A stretch of DNA of 32,705 nt from Streptomyces sp. Ru71. Lineage in GTDB: Bacteria > Actinomycetota > Actinomycetes > Streptomycetales > Streptomycetaceae. The notes under the pieces were generated by a model. That model saw only the letters and a list, made by a program, of their open reading frames with translations. It was not told where the DNA came from and did not search any database. This document shows positions 1 to 7,551 of this stretch, one piece after another. The stretch covers positions 1 through 32,705 of the forward strand of contig NZ_PQSS01000082.1 in assembly GCF_002920535.1 (NCBI RefSeq). Reading direction: 5' to 3'. Made by a program: the position numbers and the translations under genes. Numbering within the stretch: position 1 is the stretch's first letter; every line of letters starts with the position of its first letter.

Positions 1-272
1 CCCGCGCCGTCCTCGCCACCGCCCGCGCACCGCGCGGCGCCGCCTCGGACCGGACGGGACTGACGGGCCTTCAGGCCCTGGAGGGCTGCACCTCCCATGC
101 CGCGCTGGCCGCCGGGGAGCAGGCTCTCGCCGGGCGCATCGCCGTCGGCCTGCGCGCCGACCTGACCGCCCTCGGCGTCGACCCCGTCGAGGCGCCCGCC
201 GACGAGGTCGCCGACGCGCCCGTGCCGCTGACCGTGACCGGCGGCCACATCGTGCACCGAACGGTGGGCTGA
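1..272 (+). CDS. Amidohydrolase, C-terminal end (5' truncated by window)
   Basis: The open frame enters at base 3 and stops at a TGA ending at 272. The visible 89 residues resemble the end of a metal-dependent amidohydrolase of the YtcJ / amidohydrolase-3 type. They contain a helix reading TGLQALEGCTSHAALAAGE, then GRIAVGLRADLTAL, which matches the family pattern of a TxxAA helix followed by G-x-I-xxGxxADL, and end in a small beta strand with GGHIVHRTVG. In this family the C-terminal part rebuilds the small beta-sandwich beside the metal-dependent TIM barrel. The catalytic residues lie upstream of the window, so substrate and activity cannot be judged. A long C-terminal fragment of another cyclic amidohydrolase is the main alternative. 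Confidence 0.75.
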   Translation, partial: RAVLATARAPRGAASDRTGLTGLQALEGCTSHAALAAGEQALAGRIAVGLRADLTALGVDPVEAPADEVADAPVPLTVTGGHIVHRTVG

Positions 273-355
273 GCGCCCACAGTTGGCCGACGCACGCCTA
301 CTGCCGCCGCCCCGCCCCGCCCACACTGCCGGTACGGACGGGCAGGGGAGGCGGC

Positions 356-1069
356 GTGGCGGCTGGGCGTGGACGGGACGGTACCGCTCGCGGGCGCGAG
401 ACGGCGGCGTACGGCGGCGCACTGACGGCCGTCCTGGTGGCCGGCGCGGCGGCCGGCCGGCCGTACGCCCTCGTCGTCGTGGTCGCCGGCGCTCTCACCG
501 TGGCCGGCTGGTGGCTGTGGCACACCGACCGGAACCTGCGCGGGCTCGACCCGCGCCGGCGGCGGGAACAGGCCCTCCAGGCCGGCCTGCGCAGCCTCAC
601 CGCCGTGGACGCCATGACCGGCGGCGAGTTCGAGGAACTCGTCGCCGCCCTGTGCCGGCGCGACGGCTGCACCCGGGTGCGCCGGGTGGGCGGCGCCTAC
701 GACGGCGGCGTCGACGTCGTGGGACGCCTCCCGGACGGGCGGACCATGGTCGTCCGGTGCGAGCGCTACGCCCCGACCCGCACCGTGGCCAGCCGCGAAC
801 TGCGCGATCTGCTCGGCGCGAAGGTGCGGTTCGGCGCCGACGTCGCCGTCTTCGTCACCACCACCCGCCTCAGCCGTCCCGCCGAGGAGTTCGCCCGGCA
901 CAACGGCGTCCTCGCCGTCCACCGCGACCTCCTCGGCCTGTGGCACAACGGCACCACCCTGCCGACGCTCGGCGTGATGAACGGCCACGGCCGGGGCGAC
1001 GCCCGCCACCGCGCGCGCCGCCGGCAGACCCACGGTCCGGCGCGGCCGAGGAGCCGGTCATCGAGGTGA
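356..1069 (+). CDS. Membrane-anchored Mrr-like (restriction endonuclease fold) protein with altered active site
   Basis: A 237-residue protein with a GTG start chosen because GGGGAGG lies just upstream (346-352). Residues 20-54 form two hydrophobic segments, a probable membrane hairpin. Residues 80-200 match the Mrr_cat / PD-(D/E)XK restriction-endonuclease fold: a GGEFEELVAALCRRDG helix, then GGAYDGGVDVVG and a strand MVVRCERY, followed by VAVFVTTTRLSRPAEEFA. Active family members normally have Q-x-K in that strand (VVQCKRY); here it reads R134-C135-E136, so the catalytic lysine is replaced. E93 and D120 are kept. Streptomyces carries many membrane-bound proteins of this type of unknown role. 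I infer a DNA-binding or structural protein, or an inactive nuclease. The 3' end overlaps the convergent gene by 12 bp. Confidence 0.8.
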   Translation: MAAGRGRDGTARGRETAAYGGALTAVLVAGAAAGRPYALVVVVAGALTVAGWWLWHTDRNLRGLDPRRRREQALQAGLRSLTAVDAMTGGEFEELVAALCRRDGCTRVRRVGGAYDGGVDVVGRLPDGRTMVVRCERYAPTRTVASRELRDLLGAKVRFGADVAVFVTTTRLSRPAEEFARHNGVLAVHRDLLGLWHNGTTLPTLGVMNGHGRGDARHRARRRQTHGPARPRSRSSR

Positions 1070-1549
1070 CGGCCCCCCGTGGGACACGCCGTGCGGGCGC
1101 CGTGCCGTCGTGGGACGCGGGCGCGGCAGGCCGGGCGGCGCGACCCTGCTGAGGTGAGCCGCGCCCGAACGGGACACGGGGCGCGGTGTCAGCTGGGCGA
1201 CCTCGTCCGGGGACAGGCCCAGCAGCCGGCTCACATCGCCCTGGCCGATCCCCAGCGTGTCCACCAGGATGCGCACCGCCGCCGCGACCGCCTCCCGCTC
1301 GGCGGCCACCGCCGCCTCCCGGCGCCGCCGGGCCCCCGCCACCGCGTCCAGCTCGGGCGCCAGTTCCGGGACCACCAGGTGCACGGCGACCCGCTCCGGC
1401 GCGGTCCCCGACGCCTCCGCGATCAGATCGCGCGCCAGCACCTCCGCCTCGTCCAGGGTGCGGCACTGGCTGTGCAGGTCCAGGCCGGGGACGTCGAGCG
1501 CCCACCACCGGCCCATGCGGTGCAGGCGCACCTCGTGACGGCTCGTCAT
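1058..1549 (-). CDS. HicB-like protein with added C-terminal tail
   Basis: A 163-residue protein. The N-terminal half has the HicB-like fold pattern: RMGRWWALDVPGLDLHSQC, then TLDEAEVLARDLIAEASG. Next come a basic and acidic helix (about 70-95) and VDTLGIGQGDVSRLLGLSPDEVAQL, which looks like a small helix-turn-helix. This order is common in Streptomyces proteins of the HicB antitoxin superfamily, but no HicA toxin gene (small double-stranded RNA-binding fold) is visible next door, so a toxin-antitoxin role is not supported. The last 30 or so residues are Pro/Arg-rich and may be a recent readthrough extension that now overlaps the convergent Mrr-like gene. It lies 13 bp downstream of the SCO2400-like gene, so the two may share a transcript. 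Confidence 0.7.
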   Translation of the reverse strand: MTSRHEVRLHRMGRWWALDVPGLDLHSQCRTLDEAEVLARDLIAEASGTAPERVAVHLVVPELAPELDAVAGARRRREAAVAAEREAVAAAVRILVDTLGIGQGDVSRLLGLSPDEVAQLTPRPVSRSGAAHLSRVAPPGLPRPRPTTARRPHGVSHGGPSPR

Positions 1550-1562
1550 GGACGGCCGCCCG

Positions 1563-2366
1563 TCAGCCGAGGCACACCACGAGCAGGCAGAGCTGCTGCG
1601 CCGGCGTCGTGTCCGACGGCGACGTCGCCGCCGGCGCGGTCGTGCCGCCGCCGTCGGAGCCCGCGGGCGTCGAGGGCTGCTGGGCCGACGTCGACGTGGA
1701 GGGGGGATCGGTGACCGGGGTGGCGGACGGCTGCGGCTGCGCGGGCGCGGTGCGCGGCTGCGGGGCGGCGTGGGTCACCGGCCGGACCGGGACGGCGGCC
1801 TGGGGCCGGACGTGGGTCGTCGGCGCGGTGCCGGGCGACGCGGCCAGGTCCGTGTGCCGGGCCGGGTGCGCGGGCTGCGCCGGGTGGACCGGTGCCGAGG
1901 GAGCCGTGGACCGGGGCGGCTCGGAGACCACCGGCGGCGAGTAGACCTGCGGCTGCTCCTCGACCCCTCCCATGCTGTGGTCGTCCGGGGTGGTGGCGGC
2001 CTCGGCGCGGCCACCGGAGCCGCGGTCCAGGGCGGCCACCGTCAGCCCACCGCCGACGAGCGCGACGGCGGTCGCCACCGCCGCCCGGCGCCGGTTCTTC
2101 TGCCAGCGGGCCCGCTGCCGGCGCCGGGCGGCCCGGCCCGTCGGCGCGGCTGCGCCGTCGAATCCGACATCCTGCGCCCCGGTCGGGGTGTCGTCGGGGG
2201 CGGCGGCCGGTTCCCACGCCGGAGCGGCGCTCACCGCCGCCGCGGCCGGCGCCGTGGCTGCGGGTTCCGCGCCGAGGGACGGGTCTATGTCCGGCGCGTA
2301 GGCGCCACACCCCGGGCACACCAGGGCGCCGTTGAGGTGGCGGCGGCACGAGGAGCAGTAGTCCAT
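1563..2366 (-). CDS. SCO2400-family zinc-ribbon single-pass membrane protein
   Basis: A 267-residue protein beginning MDYCSSCRRHLNGALVCPGCGAYAP. The two CxxC pairs form a zinc ribbon at residues 4-20 in the cytoplasm. An Ala/Pro-rich linker, a strongly basic stretch (about residues 78-95) and one transmembrane helix (AAVATAVALVGGGLTVAAL) follow. The remaining 150 or so residues are Pro/Thr/Ser-rich and would lie outside the membrane, ending in QQLCLLVVCLG. This architecture matches what is called the SCO2400 family in Streptomyces; its function is unknown. The start is supported by AGGAAG six bases upstream. The short hydrophobic Cys-containing tail is unusual after such a disordered region. 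Confidence 0.8.
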   Translation of the reverse strand: MDYCSSCRRHLNGALVCPGCGAYAPDIDPSLGAEPAATAPAAAAVSAAPAWEPAAAPDDTPTGAQDVGFDGAAAPTGRAARRRQRARWQKNRRRAAVATAVALVGGGLTVAALDRGSGGRAEAATTPDDHSMGGVEEQPQVYSPPVVSEPPRSTAPSAPVHPAQPAHPARHTDLAASPGTAPTTHVRPQAAVPVRPVTHAAPQPRTAPAQPQPSATPVTDPPSTSTSAQQPSTPAGSDGGGTTAPAATSPSDTTPAQQLCLLVVCLG

Positions 2367-2479
2367 CTGCTTCTTCCTGACAGGGGAACGATCAGCCAGT
2401 CACGCTAACGAGCCTTTCGAAAGTCCGTGTGCAGCCCGTGTGAGACTCGTGCGCGGATTCTCTGGTCGCCGCGCGGCAG

Positions 2480-2797
2480 CGCCGGCCGGTCGACTCCCGC
2501 GCCACGAGCGTGAACGGCGACACGAAGTTACGTGCCCCGGCGCCCGGTCAGCCCTGTTCCATGCGCCGGACCAGCAGTTTCACCGCCTGCTCGGGCATCG
2601 AGCGTGGTCCGGGTCGACCGTGGACAGCGATGGCACGAGGTACGCGCTCTGGGCCACGTTGTCGAAGCCGATCACCTTCACCTGACCCGGCACCCGCAGC
2701 CCCACGTCGGCCGGCCCACGCAGCGCGCCCGTGGCGAGGGTGTCCGCGGGATCGACGGCCGGGCCGGCCTCCTCAAGGGCCTGCCGGTAGGCGCACC
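2480..2797 (-). pseudogene. Remnant of a LacI-family regulator (C-terminal domain, frameshifted)
   Basis: The minus strand holds no full ORF but clear family fragments in successive frames. AYRQALEEAG (near 2795) is followed by ADTLATGALRG, GLRVPGQVKVIGFDN and LVPSLSTVDPDH. After a frameshift near 2610 comes MPEQAVKLLVRRMEQG, then a stop, and in a further frame FVSPFTLVARESTGRR (to about 2483). These are the usual final blocks of a LacI/GalR effector-binding domain. The stretch between AYRQALEEAG and TLATGALR is also much shorter than in intact proteins, suggesting an internal deletion. The N-terminal DNA-binding half is missing and the remnant stops where the PaaX gene begins. Boundaries are approximate. 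Confidence 0.8.
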
Positions 2798-2821
2798 CTG
2801 GCGCGTCGTACCGTAGGTCCC

Positions 2822-3646
2822 GTGACCAGCGCCGCGCCCCGCCCCCAGTCCCTCATGCTGACCTTTCTCGGCGACGAGGTGCTGGGTCGCGGGGTCTGCG
2901 TGTACACCGGAAGCGTCATCGACGTCTTCGCCCGGGTCGGCGTCGGCGAGCAGGCCACCCGCTCCACCCTCACCCGGATGGTCGGCCGGGGTCTGCTGCG
3001 CCGTGAGCGGCGGGGGCGGCGGACGTACGTGGGGCTCACCGAGCGGTCCGAGGCGGTGCTGCGCGACGGTGAGCGGCGCATCTGGAAGACCGGTGCGGTC
3101 AACCGCGACTGGGACGGCACCTGGACCCTGCTGGGCTTCTCGCTGCCCGAGTCCTGGCAGCGGCAACGGCACGATCTGCGCTCGCAGTTGACCTGGGCCG
3201 GCTTCGGCCCGCTGTTCGGCGGGCTGTGGATCGCGCCCGGCGAGGTCGACGTCTCCGCGATCCTCGCCGAGCTGGGGCTGGCCGCGCATGTGAAGGTGTT
3301 CCGGGCCCGCGCGGACGACGGCACGGACCTGCCCGGGATGATCGACGAAACCTGGGACCTGGCCGAACTGGCCGCCCGTTACCGGCAGTTCCAGGCCGAC
3401 TGGCGGCCGTACGCCACCGGCCGGGCCCGCGTCGAGGCGGAGGACGCCCTCGCGCTGCGGCTGCGGATGTCGTGCGCCTGGCTCGACGTCATCCGCAGCG
3501 ACCCCCGGCTGCCCGCCGCGCACCTGCCCGCCGACTGGCCCGCGGCCTGTGCCGAGGAGACCTTCCGGGCCGTCCACGCGCTGCTGGACGGGCCCGCGCG
3601 GGACGTCGCCCGGCGCATGATCGAGACGATCCCGGTCACCGGATAG
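2822..3646 (+). CDS. PaaX-family transcriptional regulator
   Basis: A 274-residue protein with a GTG start. An N-terminal winged helix reads PQSLMLTFLGDEVLG, then VGVGEQATRSTLTRMVGRGLLRRER with a wing at GRRTYVGLT. The PaaX central domain follows (GTWTLLGFSLPE, SQLTWAGFGPLFGGLWIAPGE) and the C-terminal helical domain (WDLAELAARYRQFQADWRP). PaaX members are usually repressors of aromatic-acid catabolism, relieved by an acyl-CoA ligand, but many Streptomyces paralogues have no assigned ligand and no paa genes are nearby. There is no strong ribosome binding site, so it may be leaderless; ATG at 2855 is an alternative start. The next genes on the same strand (hydrolase and exporter) have their own promoter and are plausible targets. 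Confidence 0.88.
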   Translation: MTSAAPRPQSLMLTFLGDEVLGRGVCVYTGSVIDVFARVGVGEQATRSTLTRMVGRGLLRRERRGRRTYVGLTERSEAVLRDGERRIWKTGAVNRDWDGTWTLLGFSLPESWQRQRHDLRSQLTWAGFGPLFGGLWIAPGEVDVSAILAELGLAAHVKVFRARADDGTDLPGMIDETWDLAELAARYRQFQADWRPYATGRARVEAEDALALRLRMSCAWLDVIRSDPRLPAAHLPADWPAACAEETFRAVHALLDGPARDVARRMIETIPVTG

Positions 3647-3721
3647 CGCCTCCCGCCTCCCCTGCGCCGGCATCCACCGTGCTGCGTGAGGTCCTCGTGC
3701 GGACCGATGTTGTGCATTCCA

Positions 3722-3751
3722 TTGACGCCCGCAAGAAAACAGCCCTACATT
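3722..3751 (+). promoter_or_regulatory. Promoter of the hydrolase-exporter operon
   Basis: TTGACG (3722-3727) and TACATT (3746-3751) are separated by 18 bp, a good match to a housekeeping-sigma (HrdB-type) promoter. The stretch is notably AT-richer than its surroundings. The predicted transcript would start near 3758-3760, directly on the palindrome at 3761-3772. Confidence 0.6.
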
Positions 3752-3760
3752 CCGTGGCGT

Positions 3761-3772
3761 TCAGTGCACTGA
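3761..3772. promoter_or_regulatory. Perfect palindrome TCAGTGCACTGA, probable operator
   Basis: A 12-bp perfect palindrome sits about 10 bp downstream of the -10 box, overlapping the expected transcription start. A protein bound here would block initiation. The neighbouring PaaX-family regulator is the simplest candidate binder, by inference only. Confidence 0.5.
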
Positions 3773-3818
3773 GCATCCGTCCCGGTCACGCTCCCCACCC
3801 CAGACAGGAGCAGACGTC

Positions 3819-5177
3819 ATGCCCGCCCGCACCGCCTTGGCCGCCGCCTTCTGCGCGGCCCTCACCGCGCTCACCGTCCCGGCCGCGCACGCCGCCACAC
3901 CACCCCCCGCCCACCTCACCGGCACCCTCGCCGACGGCGCCGCCTGGATCGCCGACGTCCCCGCCGACTGGAACGGCACCCTGCTGCTGTTCAGCCACGG
4001 CTTCGGCCCCACCGTCGCCCAGGACGCCCCCACCGAAGCCGCCCGCACCGCACTCCTCGCCGAGGGCTACGCGCTCGCCGGCTCCTCCTACGACCCGAAC
4101 GGCTCGATGTGGGCGCTCAGCAGCGCCGAACGCGACCAGTTCGCCACCCTCGACGCCGTCACCGCCCGGATCGGCACACCCCGGCGCGTCCTGTCCGTCG
4201 GCCAGTCCATGGGCGGCCTGGTCAACGCCCAGCTCGCCCGCGACGGCGCCGGCCGCATCGACGGGGCGCTCGGCCTGTGCGGCCTGGTGGCCGGCGGCAC
4301 GGACCTCGACAACTACCAGCTCGACGCCGAGTACACCATCGCCCGCCTGCTGCTGCCCGCCGAGGACGTCCCCCTCGTCCGCTTCGGCTCCGCCGCCGAC
4401 GCCCGGGCCACCGCCGACAGGCTCACCGCGGCCGTCCAGGCCGCACAGGCCACCGCGCAGGGCCGGGCCCGCGTCGCGCTCGCCGCCGCCTTCCTCAACC
4501 TGCCCGCCTGGGCCCCCGGCGAGCCGGCGCCGGCGCCGGGCGACTGGCAGCAGCAGGAGGAGCAGCAGTACGCCTGGTTCGCGAACGGCATCCTCGCCTT
4601 CGTCGAGAACGGCCGGTACGCCGTCGAGCAGTCCGCGGGCGGCAACACCTCCTGGAACCGGGGCGTCGACTACGCCCGCCTGCTCGCCTCCTCGGCGCAC
4701 GCCCCGCAGGTGCGCGCCCTGTACCGGGCGGCCGGACTCGACCTGGACACCGATCTGGCGGACCTCACCGCCGGTGCGGCCACCGCCGCCGACCCGGACG
4801 CGGTGCGCACCCTGCGCCGCACCTCCAGCGCCGGCCAGGGCCTCGGCGTACCGCTGCTCGACGTGCACACCGTCGCCGACAACCTCGTGCCCGTCGAGCA
4901 GGAGCGGCGCTTCGGCGACCGGGTGCGCGCGGCCGGCGACGGCGCCCTGCTGCGCCAGGCCTACGTCGAGCGCCAGGGCCACTGCGCCTTCACCACCGCC
5001 GAGACGCTCGCCGCCGTGCACGCCGTCGAGCACCGGGTCACCACCGGCCGCTGGGACGCCGCGACCCCGGCAGCCCTGCAGAGTTCCGCCGTCGCGCTCG
5101 GCCTGGACGGCGCGGCGTACGTGCCGTACCGCCCGGCACCGCTGACGGTCGGCCGCGACCAGCCCGCTCACCGCTGA
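3819..5177 (+). CDS. Secreted alpha/beta hydrolase
   Basis: A 452-residue protein. Residues 1-25 form a Sec signal peptide (MPARTALAAAFCAALTALTV, then a cleavage site after AHA). The mature part has the alpha/beta-hydrolase core: an oxyanion region LLLFSHGFG (55-63) and the nucleophile elbow VGQSMGG with Ser130. Plausible partners are an Asp in VHTVADNLVP (near 350) and a His in ERQGHCAF near residue 390. A large insert between about residues 160 and 300 forms a lid-like region. Substrate is unknown; esterase, lipase and peptidase are all possible. AGGAG (3806-3810) lies 8 bp before the ATG. The stop is 14 bp before the MFS gene, so secretion of an enzyme and transport of a substrate or product are probably linked. 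Confidence 0.85.
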   Translation: MPARTALAAAFCAALTALTVPAAHAATPPPAHLTGTLADGAAWIADVPADWNGTLLLFSHGFGPTVAQDAPTEAARTALLAEGYALAGSSYDPNGSMWALSSAERDQFATLDAVTARIGTPRRVLSVGQSMGGLVNAQLARDGAGRIDGALGLCGLVAGGTDLDNYQLDAEYTIARLLLPAEDVPLVRFGSAADARATADRLTAAVQAAQATAQGRARVALAAAFLNLPAWAPGEPAPAPGDWQQQEEQQYAWFANGILAFVENGRYAVEQSAGGNTSWNRGVDYARLLASSAHAPQVRALYRAAGLDLDTDLADLTAGAATAADPDAVRTLRRTSSAGQGLGVPLLDVHTVADNLVPVEQERRFGDRVRAAGDGALLRQAYVERQGHCAFTTAETLAAVHAVEHRVTTGRWDAATPAALQSSAVALGLDGAAYVPYRPAPLTVGRDQPAHR

Positions 5178-5191
5178 CCCAGGGACACCTC

Positions 5192-6778
5192 ATGCCGCAC
5201 ACCACCGCCCCCAAGCGCCTGCCCGTCGGCACGCTCGTCGCCGGCTGCCTGGCCGTGTGCCTCGCCCAGATCGGCCTGGCGATGCCGGCCACCCTCAACG
5301 GACTGTTCCAGGAGCACCTCCATCCGGTCGGCTCCCAACTGACGTGGATATCCGATGCGTTCCTGCTGCCCGTCGCCGTGCTGGAGCTGTCGTTCGGCGT
5401 GCTCGGCGACCTCTTCGGCCGCAAGCGGCTGCTGATCGGCGGCGCCGCGCTGCTGTGCGCCGGGGAGGCGGTCGCCGCCGTCGCCTCCGGCATCCACCAG
5501 CTGTGGGCCGGGCAGGCGCTGGCCGGGCTCGGGGCCGCGGCGCTCTTCCCGACCTCCCTGGCCATGATCGCCGCCGGGACGCACACCGGCGCCCAGCGGG
5601 CCCGCGCCATCGCGGTGTGGGCGTCCAGCCTGTCCGCGGGCGGCTTCCTCGCCCCGCTGCTCGGCGGGATCACCGGCACCTACGGCTCCTGGCGCGCGGC
5701 GTTCGTCGTGGTCGCCGGGGTGGCCGCGGTGAGCGCCCTGGTGAGCCTGCTGCTGGCCACCGACTCCCGGGCACCCGAGGGGCGTTCACTGGACGTGGGC
5801 GGCCAGATCACCATCGGGGTCGGCCTGTTCGCGCTGCTGTACGCCGTGATCCAGGGGCCGACGGACGGCTGGGGGTCGGCTCCGGTGGTCGTCGCGTTCG
5901 CCGTCGCGGCCGTCTTCGTGGCCCTGTTCGTCGTGGCGGAGAGCCGGGCCGCCTCCCCGCTGCTGCGTCTCGACCTGTTCCGCAACCGCTCCTTCGCCGT
6001 CGCCTCGGTCGTCGCCGTCGTCGGCATGTTCTCGTTCCTCGGCACGGCCTACGCGGCGAGCATCCGGCTCGGACCGATCCAGCACCTCAGTCCGCTGCGG
6101 ACGGCCTTCGCCTTCCTGCTGCTGAACGGCCTCACCCCGTTCCTGACGCCGCTCACCTCCCGTCTGCTGCACCGCCGGCCGCCGCGTGAGCCGCTCACCC
6201 TGGGCCTGCTGCTCATCGGCGCCGGTGACTTCCTGGCCGCCGGGCTCGACGTCGGCGACCACGCCCTGACCTCGCTGATCCTGCCGCTCGGCCTGGTCGG
6301 CGTCGGCTTCGCGCTCACCGTCTCCTCGATCACCGCGACCGCCGTCAACACCGTCCCGGTGCAGCTGGCGGGCATGGCCAGCGGCGCCACCAACCTGCTG
6401 CGCGACTTCGGCTTCACTCTCGGCCCCGCGGTCATCGGCGCCGTGGCGCTGAGCCAGGCCGCGTCCCGGGTGACCTCCTCGCTGGCCGGCGCCCCCGCAC
6501 TGAGCGACGCCTCGCGGGCGGCGGCGCACGAGGTACTGGCCGAGGGCGGACCGCTCGCACTGAACGCGGTCCCGCCGAACTCCCCTCCCGGAGCCGCCCG
6601 TTCGTACGCACTGGACGCGCTGGGACACGGCTACGGCATCGGCTTCGTGGTCTGCGGCTGCGCCGCCGTGCTGTCGGCCCTGCTCGTCGTGACCGCGCTG
6701 CGCGGCCCGGCCACCCGGCAGGAGGCGGTCCGCCCGGAGCCGGACGGCGACGAACGGACGGCGCTCGCCACCGGGTGA
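5192..6778 (+). CDS. MFS transporter, drug:proton antiporter (DHA2-like, 14 TM)
   Basis: A 528-residue protein with about 14 hydrophobic helices. Near residues 70-83 it has the MFS motif A region GVLGDLFGRKRLLIGGA, and ITGTYGSWRAAFVVVAGVAA fits the later motif of 14-TM exporters. A 60-residue Pro/Ala loop lies before the last helix. Such proteins export drugs or small metabolites from the cytoplasm using the proton gradient. AGGGA (5181-5185) is followed by the ATG at 5192. It is the second gene of the operon with the secreted hydrolase. Transcription ends in the hairpins at 6804-6876 shared with the convergent FMN reductase gene. The substrate cannot be predicted. Confidence 0.88.
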   Translation: MPHTTAPKRLPVGTLVAGCLAVCLAQIGLAMPATLNGLFQEHLHPVGSQLTWISDAFLLPVAVLELSFGVLGDLFGRKRLLIGGAALLCAGEAVAAVASGIHQLWAGQALAGLGAAALFPTSLAMIAAGTHTGAQRARAIAVWASSLSAGGFLAPLLGGITGTYGSWRAAFVVVAGVAAVSALVSLLLATDSRAPEGRSLDVGGQITIGVGLFALLYAVIQGPTDGWGSAPVVVAFAVAAVFVALFVVAESRAASPLLRLDLFRNRSFAVASVVAVVGMFSFLGTAYAASIRLGPIQHLSPLRTAFAFLLLNGLTPFLTPLTSRLLHRRPPREPLTLGLLLIGAGDFLAAGLDVGDHALTSLILPLGLVGVGFALTVSSITATAVNTVPVQLAGMASGATNLLRDFGFTLGPAVIGAVALSQAASRVTSSLAGAPALSDASRAAAHEVLAEGGPLALNAVPPNSPPGAARSYALDALGHGYGIGFVVCGCAAVLSALLVVTALRGPATRQEAVRPEPDGDERTALATG

Positions 6779-6803
6779 GGCCGACGGGGGCAGAAGAAGA
6801 AAA

Positions 6804-6837
6804 GGGTGCGGCCCATGGTTTCCCATGGGCCGCACCC
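6804..6837. terminator. Bidirectional terminator hairpin
   Basis: GGGTGCGGCCCATGG (6804-6818) and its exact complement (6823-6837) form a 15-bp stem with a TTTC loop, preceded by A-rich sequence, between two convergent genes. Confidence 0.85.
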
Positions 6838-6840
6838 CTT

Positions 6841-6876
6841 GGTCCTCGTCGGACGAGGACCGCCTGGATCAGGCGG
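6841..6876. terminator. Two further hairpins, the second crossing the FMN reductase stop codon
   Basis: GGTCCTCGTC (6841-6850) pairs with GACGAGGACC (6852-6861) around a single central base, so the real loop is a few bases. CCGCCTG (6860-6866) pairs with CAGGCGG (6870-6876) around GAT. The last arm includes part of the stop codon (6869-6871) of the minus-strand gene. Together with 6804-6837 they form three hairpins within 73 bp. Confidence 0.55.
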
Positions 6877-7432
6877 CGACCTTGTCGCCCGCGTGGCCGT
6901 GCAGACGGGCGACGACCTCGGTCAGCTGCGCGGCGACCTCGGCGTCGTCCACCGGGTGGGTCTCGGCGAAGCGGGTCACCGAGCCGGGGATGGACAGCTT
7001 GATGTCCTCGATCACCTTGCCGCCGGCGATGCCGATGGACTTGCGGGCCTCGTCCTGGGCCCAGACGCCGCCGTACTGGCCGAAGGCGGTGCCGATGACG
7101 GCCACCGGCTTGCCGTCGAAGGCGCCGGCGCCGTAGGGGCGCGACAGCCAGTCGATGGCGTTCTTCAGGACGGCCGGGATGGTGCCGTTGTACTCGGGGG
7201 AGAAGAACAGGAAGGCGTCGGCGGCCTTGGCGGCCTCGCGCAGCGCCGCGGCCGGGGCCGGGACGTCGCCCTCCACGTCGATGTCCTCGTTGTAGAAGGG
7301 AACCTCGGCCAGGCCCTCGAACAGCACGACCTCGGCGCCCTCCGGAGCGAGCTTGACGGCGGCCTCGGCGAGCTGACGGTTGTGCGAACCGGCACGGAGG
7401 CTGCCGACCAGAGCGAGGATACGAACGGACAT
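6869..7432 (-). CDS. NAD(P)H-dependent FMN reductase
   Basis: A 187-residue protein of the flavodoxin-like NADPH-dependent FMN reductase family. The phosphate-binding loop is LVGSLRAGSHNRQLAEA (9-25), and the flavin-contacting segment FFSPEYNGTIPAVLKNAIDW is the family signature. GTAFGQYGGVWAQDEARK follows. Related proteins reduce FMN, quinones, azo dyes or chromate with two electrons. The start MSVRILAL is chosen because GGAG lies six bases upstream (ATGGAGTTCCCC); the ATG at 7444 would precede that site. It is divergent from a TetR gene and the 119-bp gap holds two matching palindromes, so it is very probably that regulator's target, induced by an electrophile or quinone-like compound. Confidence 0.9.
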   Translation of the reverse strand: MSVRILALVGSLRAGSHNRQLAEAAVKLAPEGAEVVLFEGLAEVPFYNEDIDVEGDVPAPAAALREAAKAADAFLFFSPEYNGTIPAVLKNAIDWLSRPYGAGAFDGKPVAVIGTAFGQYGGVWAQDEARKSIGIAGGKVIEDIKLSIPGSVTRFAETHPVDDAEVAAQLTEVVARLHGHAGDKVAA

Positions 7433-7472
7433 GGGGAACTCCATGGGTGCTGAAACACGGCGGTTACAAATC

Positions 7473-7486
7473 CGGACCGGGGTCCG
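7473..7486. promoter_or_regulatory. TetR operator 1, CGGACC-GG-GGTCCG
   Basis: Inverted repeat with 6-bp arms and a 2-bp spacer, lying 40 bp upstream of the FMN reductase start, in its probable promoter. Confidence 0.7.
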
Positions 7487-7507
7487 TTTAGTGTCTATCA
7501 CCAGAAC

Positions 7508-7521
7508 CGGACCGCGGTCCA
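7508..7521. promoter_or_regulatory. TetR operator 2, CGGACC-GC-GGTCCA
   Basis: Same inverted repeat as operator 1 with one end base changed; 7509-7520 is a perfect 12-bp palindrome. The centres of the two sites are 35 bp apart, and this one lies 30 bp before the TetR start, consistent with autoregulation. Confidence 0.7.
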
Positions 7522-7551
7522 GTTTTGTTCCCGATGCTTTACGCTGACTTC

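Noticed and set aside
1058..1549. HicAB toxin-antitoxin system
   Set aside because: Only a HicB-like protein is seen; neither neighbour has the short HicA fold.
3226..5145. Long plus-strand ORF overlapping PaaX and the hydrolase
   Set aside because: Pro/Ser/Arg-rich without motifs and overlaps two genes with clear family signatures in other frames.
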